Source: Comamonas sp. lk (GTDB taxonomy: Bacteria > Pseudomonadota > Gammaproteobacteria > Burkholderiales > Burkholderiaceae_C). Taken from it: a DNA stretch of 8,681 nt. Under the pieces are notes generated by a model. It saw only the letters and a program-made list of their open reading frames with translations. It did no database searches and had not been told where the DNA came from. The translations under genes were made by a program, and so were the position numbers. The stretch lies in NCBI GenBank assembly GCA_945898105.1, contig CAMDHL010000078.1:1-8681 (forward strand). The letters run 5' to 3'. Positions within the stretch are counted from its first letter, which is position 1. Each line of letters starts with the position of its first letter. Of the stretch, positions 5,202 to 8,681 are shown piece after piece.

Positions 5202-6371
5202 TTAGGCGTGGGCTTGGACAGCGGCGACGACTTTTTGCGCCGCTTCGGCCATGGTGTCGGCGCTGATGATGGGCAGGCCCGATTCGGCCAGCATTTTTTT
5301 GCCGATGTCCTCGTTGGTGCCCTTCATGCGCACTACCAGCGGCACTTGCAGATTGACCGCTTTGCAGGCGACGATGACGCCGGTGGCAATGGTGTCGCAC
5401 TTCATGATGCCGCCAAAGATGTTGACCAAAATGGCCTTGACCTTGGGGTTTTTCAGCATGATTTTGAAGGCCTCGGTCACTTTTTCCGGCGTGGCGCCGC
5501 CGCCTACGTCCAGGAAGTTGGCTGGCTCGGCGCCAAACAATTTGATGGTGTCCATGGTCGCCATGGCCAGGCCAGCGCCATTGACCAGACAGCCGATATT
5601 GCCGTCCAGGCTGATGTAGGCCAAGTCGAACTTGGAGGCCTCGATCTCGGCCGGGTCTTCCTCGTCCAGGTCACGGTAGGCCACGATGTCGGGGTGACGG
5701 TAGAGCGCGTTGGCGTCAAAGTTGAACTTGGCGTCCAGCGCTTTGATATTGCCGTTGCCTTCCAAAATCAGCGGGTTAACTTCCACCAGGCTGGCGTCGG
5801 TGTCCATATAGACCTGATAGATTTTTTGCAGCACATCGCCCGCTTTGGCGGTGGAGGCGGCGGGCACGCCAATCGCGTCGGCCAGTTTCTTGGCTTGCGA
5901 GTCGGTCAGGCCCAAGGCGGGATCGACGATTTCGGTGATGATTTTCTCCGGCGTGTCATGTGCCACGCCTTCGATGTCCATGCCGCCTTCGCTGGACACG
6001 ATCATGGCCACGCGCTGGCTGGCGCGGTCGGTGACGGCGGAGACGTAATATTCTTTTTTGATGTCCGCGCCGTCTTCGATCAGCAATCGGCGCACTTTTT
6101 GGCCCATCGGGCCGGTCTGGTGGGTAATGAGCTGCATACCCAAAATTTCGGTAGCCAGTTGCTTGACTTCGTCGATCGAGCGGGCCAGCTTCACTCCGCC
6201 GCCTTTGCCGCGCCCACCGGCATGAATTTGCGCCTTGACCACCCACACCGGGCCGCCGAGTTTTTGTGCGGCTTCAACCGCCTCTTGCACCGTGAAAGCG
6301 GGGATGCCGCGCGGTACGGGCACGCCGGCATTGCGCAAGATTTCCTTGCCTTGGTATTCGTGGATTTTCAT
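5202..6371 (-). CDS. sucC: Succinyl-CoA synthetase (ADP-forming), beta subunit
   Basis: Beta subunit of succinyl-CoA synthetase, 389 residues (E. coli SucC is 388). The N-terminal ATP-grasp domain binds the nucleotide: [10 protein letters not shown] opens the protein, Lys46 and GRGKGGGV (53-60) form the nucleotide site, and LVEVNPL (195-201) with Asp213 provides metal-binding residues. The C-terminal CoA-ligase domain includes [11 protein letters not shown] (264-274), NIFGGI (317-322) and the RMKGTN segment (348-353). The open frame extends 38 codons further upstream, but the ATG at 6371 has a clear AAGAGAG ribosome binding site (6379-6385) and the family-standard N-terminus. It is the first gene of the sucC-sucD operon and diverges from argC across a 189-bp gap, where I could not find a convincing sigma-70 promoter. 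Confidence 0.98.
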   Translation of the reverse strand: MKIHEYQGKEILRNAGVPVPRGIPAFTVQEAVEAAQKLGGPVWVVKAQIHAGGRGKGGGVKLARSIDEVKQLATEILGMQLITHQTGPMGQKVRRLLIEDGADIKKEYYVSAVTDRASQRVAMIVSSEGGMDIEGVAHDTPEKIITEIVDPALGLTDSQAKKLADAIGVPAASTAKAGDVLQKIYQVYMDTDASLVEVNPLILEGNGNIKALDAKFNFDANALYRHPDIVAYRDLDEEDPAEIEASKFDLAYISLDGNIGCLVNGAGLAMATMDTIKLFGAEPANFLDVGGGATPEKVTEAFKIMLKNPKVKAILVNIFGGIMKCDTIATGVIVACKAVNLQVPLVVRMKGTNEDIGKKMLAESGLPIISADTMAEAAQKVVAAVQAHA

Positions 6372-6378
6372 GGCGTTT

Positions 6379-6385
6379 CTCTCTT
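6379..6385 (-). promoter_or_regulatory. Ribosome binding site deciding the sucC start
   Basis: AAGAGAG on the minus strand lies seven bases before the ATG at 6371. It supports this start over the longer open frame reaching 6485. Confidence 0.65.
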
Positions 6386-6560
6386 GGAACAGTGCATGCA
6401 GTGAAGGGCTTCGCAGCACGCAAACCGGGAGTACAACAGCGGGCGGCGCAAAGAGATGGAACTGTATCATGGTGCGGCGCGGCAAACTTGCCCTCTGCTT
6501 ACGCTATGCGTGGGCCGCTGCTGCCCCCGGTTTTCCTGCATTGAATGCCTTTTTAAGCCC

Positions 6561-7481
6561 ATGAAAAAAATCTTTATCGACGGCGAAGCCGGTACCACCG
6601 GCCTGCAAATCCGCGAGCGCCTGCAAGCCATGGCGCAGATCGAGATGCTGCGCATCGACCCGGCGCTGCGCAAAGACGATGCGGCCAAGCGCGCACTGAT
6701 GGCGCAGGCTGATGTGGTGATTCTGTGTTTGCATGACGACGCGGCTATCGTGTCCGTCGCCATGGTCGATGCGCTGCGCCGGGACACGGGAAAGGCGCCG
6801 CGCATCATCGACGCCTCCACTGCGCACCGCACTGCGCCGGGTTGGGTCTATGGTTTTGCCGAAATGTGCGCGGGCCAAAGCGCTGCCATCGCCGCCGCCG
6901 ACCGCGTGGCCAACCCCGGCTGCTACGCCACCGGTGCGATTGCGCTATTGCGCCCCTTGATCGATGCGGGGTTGCTGCCGCCGGACTTCCCCGTGTGCCT
7001 GCCTTCCGTCAGTGGCTACAGCGGCGGCGGACGCAGCATGATCGAAGCCTACGAGGCCGGCAGCGCCGCACCTTTTGAGCTGTATGCGTTGGGCTTGCAG
7101 CACAAACACATCCCCGAAATCATGCATTGCAGCGGGCTGACGCGCCGCCCGCTGTTCGTCCCCTCGGTGGGTAATTTCGCGCAAGGCATGTTGGTGCAAC
7201 TGCCGCTGCACCTGGACAGCCTGCCGGGCCAGCCCAGCGCCCAAGCCCTGCACGAGGCGCTGGCCGCCCACTACGCTGGCAGCGCCGTGGTGACCGTAGA
7301 GCCGCCCACTGCCGACGGCAAGCTCGACGCCGAGGCCTTGGCGGGTAGCAATCAGATGGAGTTGCGCGTTTTCGCCAACCAAGCCGTTGGCCACGCCTTA
7401 TTAGTGGCCCGTCTGGACAACCTGGGCAAAGGTGCTAGCGGCGCAGCGGTGCAAAACTTGGAGTTGATGCTGGGCTTGTGA
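6561..7481 (+). CDS. argC: N-acetyl-gamma-glutamyl-phosphate reductase, short (type 2) form
   Basis: Third enzyme of arginine biosynthesis: NADPH-dependent reduction of N-acetyl-glutamyl-phosphate to the semialdehyde, in the cytoplasm. The 306 residues match the short type 2 form rather than the ~340-residue type 1. [10 protein letters not shown] (8-17) is the dinucleotide-binding turn, [13 protein letters not shown] (86-98) is a family motif, and Cys121 in NPGCYATG is the catalytic cysteine. [10 protein letters not shown] (151-160) and LQHKHIPE (179-186) carry further conserved substrate and catalytic residues, including His181/His183. The frame is open from 6456, but that extension is Cys-rich and unlike the family, so the ATG at 6561 ([11 protein letters not shown]) is preferred; it has no recognisable Shine-Dalgarno. 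No other arginine genes are nearby. It converges on higA with only 10 bp between stop codons. Confidence 0.93.
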   Translation: MKKIFIDGEAGTTGLQIRERLQAMAQIEMLRIDPALRKDDAAKRALMAQADVVILCLHDDAAIVSVAMVDALRRDTGKAPRIIDASTAHRTAPGWVYGFAEMCAGQSAAIAAADRVANPGCYATGAIALLRPLIDAGLLPPDFPVCLPSVSGYSGGGRSMIEAYEAGSAAPFELYALGLQHKHIPEIMHCSGLTRRPLFVPSVGNFAQGMLVQLPLHLDSLPGQPSAQALHEALAAHYAGSAVVTVEPPTADGKLDAEALAGSNQMELRVFANQAVGHALLVARLDNLGKGASGAAVQNLELMLGL

Positions 7482-7491
7482 GCGGGGCGCC

Positions 7492-7869
7492 TCAAGCCGC
7501 AGCCGCGATGGGTGCGCGGATTAGCACTTCTGCCGGAATATGCAATCCCTCGCTCAGGCGGCGGATCATATTGAGCGACAGGGGGCGCTTGTAAGACAAA
7601 ACCTCATACACCCGATTGGGCGGCCCAATGTAGGGCACCAGGTCTTTAACGCTCAGGCCCGACTGGTCCATGCGGAACTTGATGGCTTCAATCGGGTCGG
7701 CCGGATCAATGGGGTAGTGTTTGGCTTCATAGGCCTGCACCAGCGTACCGAGTACCTCAAGACGCTCACCTTCAGGCGAATCTGACGCCGGATCAAGGTC
7801 AATAAGCGCCGACACCTCGCGCAGCGCAGCAAGGTAATCCGCTTCGGTTCTGATCGCTTTGATTTCCAT
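7492..7869 (-). CDS. higA: HigA-type antitoxin, helix-turn-helix
   Basis: This 125-residue protein resembles the HigA antitoxins of the COG5499 type. Residues ~1-55 form a helical, acidic part likely to bind and neutralise the toxin. Residues ~60-118 (from DPIEAIKFRMDQSGLSVKDL to PAEVLI) are an XRE/Cro-like helix-turn-helix that would bind the operon's own operator. The gene starts 2 bp after the higB stop, with a strong GGAGG (7876-7880) six bases before the ATG at 7869, partly inside the end of higB. That arrangement favours good antitoxin translation from the same mRNA. Toxin-first order is characteristic of higBA. Autorepression together with HigB is known for the family; here it is supported by the palindromes upstream of higB. 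The Ala-rich C-terminus (IAAAA) looks unremarkable. Confidence 0.9.
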   Translation of the reverse strand: MEIKAIRTEADYLAALREVSALIDLDPASDSPEGERLEVLGTLVQAYEAKHYPIDPADPIEAIKFRMDQSGLSVKDLVPYIGPPNRVYEVLSYKRPLSLNMIRRLSEGLHIPAEVLIRAPIAAAA

Positions 7870-7871
7870 CT

Positions 7872-8189
7872 TTAGCCTCCGTTGAATTGGTCCACCACGG
7901 CCGCGTTAACTTTGTCGTATTCGGCATGGGTGCCGATGAACTTCACGTACACATATTGCATTTGGTAGGCGATCGCCACAATCAAGCGGTAGTCGTTTCC
8001 TTTGATATTGAAGACGACGCGCTTATTGCCAAGGATGCTGGCACTCGCATACTGATTCTTCACATCTTGGGGGCTGTTCCATTGGGCCGATCTCGCCTCA
8101 GCAAGCCAAGCTTTGAGGGGGCCTTCAGCGTCTCGGTGGCCCGACTGCCGCCAAAAAGTTTCTAGATTGCGCAGCGCGACGATGTGCAT
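7872..8189 (-). CDS. higB: HigB-type toxin, RelE-superfamily mRNA interferase
   Basis: A 105-residue toxin of the HigB_toxin family (RelE/ParE fold). These proteins cleave mRNA on the translating ribosome when not bound by HigA. Recognisable family segments are the N-terminal MHIVALRNLETFW, PLKAWLAEA (24-32), the YASASILGNKRVVFNIKGN stretch (47-65), YRLIVAIAY (67-75) and VKFIGTHAEYDK (82-93). Basic residues Lys56, Arg57, Lys63 and Arg68 and His88 are candidates for RNA contact and catalysis. The length is normal and the frame intact, so the toxin should be functional. It is the first gene of the pair, directly followed by higA. The ATG at 8189 has no obvious ribosome binding site, which fits low toxin translation. 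A palindromic operator and a -35 box lie 55-80 bp upstream. Confidence 0.92.
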   Translation of the reverse strand: MHIVALRNLETFWRQSGHRDAEGPLKAWLAEARSAQWNSPQDVKNQYASASILGNKRVVFNIKGNDYRLIVAIAYQMQYVYVKFIGTHAEYDKVNAAVVDQFNGG

Positions 8190-8221
8190 GGTTTAGTTTA
8201 GTCCCAAAATGGTACTAGCGC

Positions 8222-8250
8222 AAGGATTTGCCCTAAGTGGGGTCTGTCAA
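8222..8250 (-). promoter_or_regulatory. Candidate higBA promoter
   Basis: The minus strand has a perfect TTGACA -35 hexamer (8250-8245). At 17 bp spacing the -10 position reads ATCCTT (8227-8222), a poor match. Transcription from here would give a leader of about 25-30 nt before higB. The -35 directly abuts a 16-bp palindrome, so a bound repressor would block polymerase. Confidence 0.45.
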
Positions 8251-8266
8251 CCAGCATCGATGCTGG
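8251..8266. promoter_or_regulatory. Candidate HigA operator: perfect 16-bp palindrome
   Basis: CCAGCATCGATGCTGG is identical to its reverse complement and touches the -35 box of the proposed higBA promoter. A two-fold symmetric site here is what dimeric HigA binding would require. A related imperfect site lies 12 bp further upstream. Confidence 0.6.
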
Positions 8267-8278
8267 GTTCGTAGGCAT

Positions 8279-8292
8279 GCAGCGATCGATGC
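8279..8292. promoter_or_regulatory. Second, imperfect operator-like palindrome
   Basis: GCAGCGATCGATGC is palindromic except for one pair and shares the core CAGC(G)ATCGATGC with the perfect palindrome at 8251-8266. Paired related sites suggest cooperative HigA or HigBA binding. It also lies just after the recX stop codon. Confidence 0.4.
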
Positions 8293-8303
8293 GTATTTCA
8301 ATT

Positions 8304-8681
8304 TCAGTCCGAGGTTTCGTCTGCATCAAACGCCCCGGACACCACGCGGGCGATGGTTTCGCCGCCGAAGCCGCGGCTAGCTAAAAAGCGCACTTGCTTG
8401 GCGCGCTCGGCAGGTGTGCTGGCGGGGTTGCCGAATTTTTTGCGCCAGACTTCGTGGGCGCGGGCCTGTTCGCTGGCGCGTAGCTTGTCCAAGGCCTGGG
8501 CCATGGCTTCGGGCTCCATGCCTCTGGCATGCATCTCTTGGCGGATGCGGGCGCTGCCGAGTTTGGCGCTGCGCCGGTGGACCAGGGAGTCGATGGCGCG
8601 TTGTTCGTGTTGCAGGTGTTTGGCGGCCAGTTTGTCCAGTACTGCGGCCAACTCGCCGGGGGTTTCTTCAAACTGTGCCAG
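8304..8681 (-). CDS. recX: RecX regulatory protein, C-terminal part (cut by window edge)
   Basis: RecX binds RecA filaments in the cytoplasm and inhibits strand exchange and coprotease activity. The visible 125 residues are the C-terminal portion: the frame is open to the right edge, and the TTG at 8651 is an internal leucine rather than the start. Family features include HRRSAKLGSARIRQEMHARG, a helical repeat with the basic/Gly pattern of RecX, then VWRKKFG and PAERAKQVRFLASRGF, where a phenylalanine and an aromatic-basic helix recur in the next three-helix repeat. It ends in an acidic tail (DADETSD). recX normally sits directly downstream of recA, so recA is expected just beyond the right edge. 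No terminator is visible between recX and the higBA promoter. Confidence 0.9.
   Translation of the reverse strand: MAQFEETPGELAAVLDKLAAKHLQHEQRAIDSLVHRRSAKLGSARIRQEMHARGMEPEAMAQALDKLRASEQARAHEVWRKKFGNPASTPAERAKQVRFLASRGFGGETIARVVSGAFDADETSD

Noticed and set aside
4404..6404. A 666-codon open frame on the plus strand
   Set aside because: It is entirely antisense to sucC and sucD, its translation is a Gly/Asp/His/Val-rich shadow with no family features, and long antisense frames are expected opposite GC-rich genes with biased third positions.
6372..6485. N-terminal extension of the sucC frame
   Set aside because: The extra 38 codons have no family match, and the ATG at 6371 has a clear ribosome binding site and the standard MKIHEYQ start.
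6456..6560. N-terminal extension of the argC frame
   Set aside because: The extension is Cys-rich and unlike ArgC; the family start [11 protein letters not shown] is at 6561.
1..8681. tRNA, rRNA, CRISPR arrays, insertion sequences or phage genes
   Set aside because: No tRNA-like cloverleaf with CCA-proximal motifs, no regularly spaced repeats, no transposase or integrase frames and no terminal inverted repeat pairs were seen.

Overview
The window looks like chromosomal DNA of a betaproteobacterium in Burkholderiales, most likely Comamonadaceae. The gene complement (recX, sucC-sucD, a TerC/YjbE membrane protein, type IV pilin, PglL-type ligase) resembles the order I recall from that family; this is memory, not a search. 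Housekeeping genes are GC-rich. The pilin/ligase block is visibly less GC-rich, and the DNA upstream of the first pilin is extremely AT-rich (about 20% G+C over 3181-3300 by hand count).

Layout, right to left along the minus strand. The 3' part of recX (8304-8681, cut by the window edge) is followed by a compact higB-higA toxin-antitoxin operon (8189-7492) with a perfect 16-bp palindrome beside a TTGACA -35 box. argC (6561-7481, short type 2 form) is the only complete gene on the plus strand; it converges on higA and diverges from sucC. Next come sucC-sucD (6371-4278), both subunits of succinyl-CoA synthetase, then a 129-bp hairpin-rich spacer, then a TerC-family membrane protein (4148-3444).

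The left third is a pilus glycosylation locus. Pilin 1 (3124-2645) is followed, after a 15-bp perfect hairpin, by a PglL/TfpO-like O-oligosaccharyltransferase (2573-813). A second, divergent pilin (656-165) comes next, and then what appears to be the first 22 codons of a second ligase (68-1) running off the window. Both pilins carry a canonical class III leader (G8|F9, E13) and the same four-cysteine layout. Pilin 1 ends in a Ser/Thr/Ala/Pro-rich tail with a C-terminal serine, the kind of site such ligases use. The likely picture is two tandem pilin-plus-cognate-ligase pairs, each pilin a surface fibre subunit and each ligase moving a lipid-linked glycan onto it in the periplasm.

No rRNA, tRNA, CRISPR array, transposase or phage gene was seen. 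The most interesting material is the tandem pilin/ligase arrangement, the regulatory structures around pilin 1 and higBA, and the structured sucD-terC spacer.
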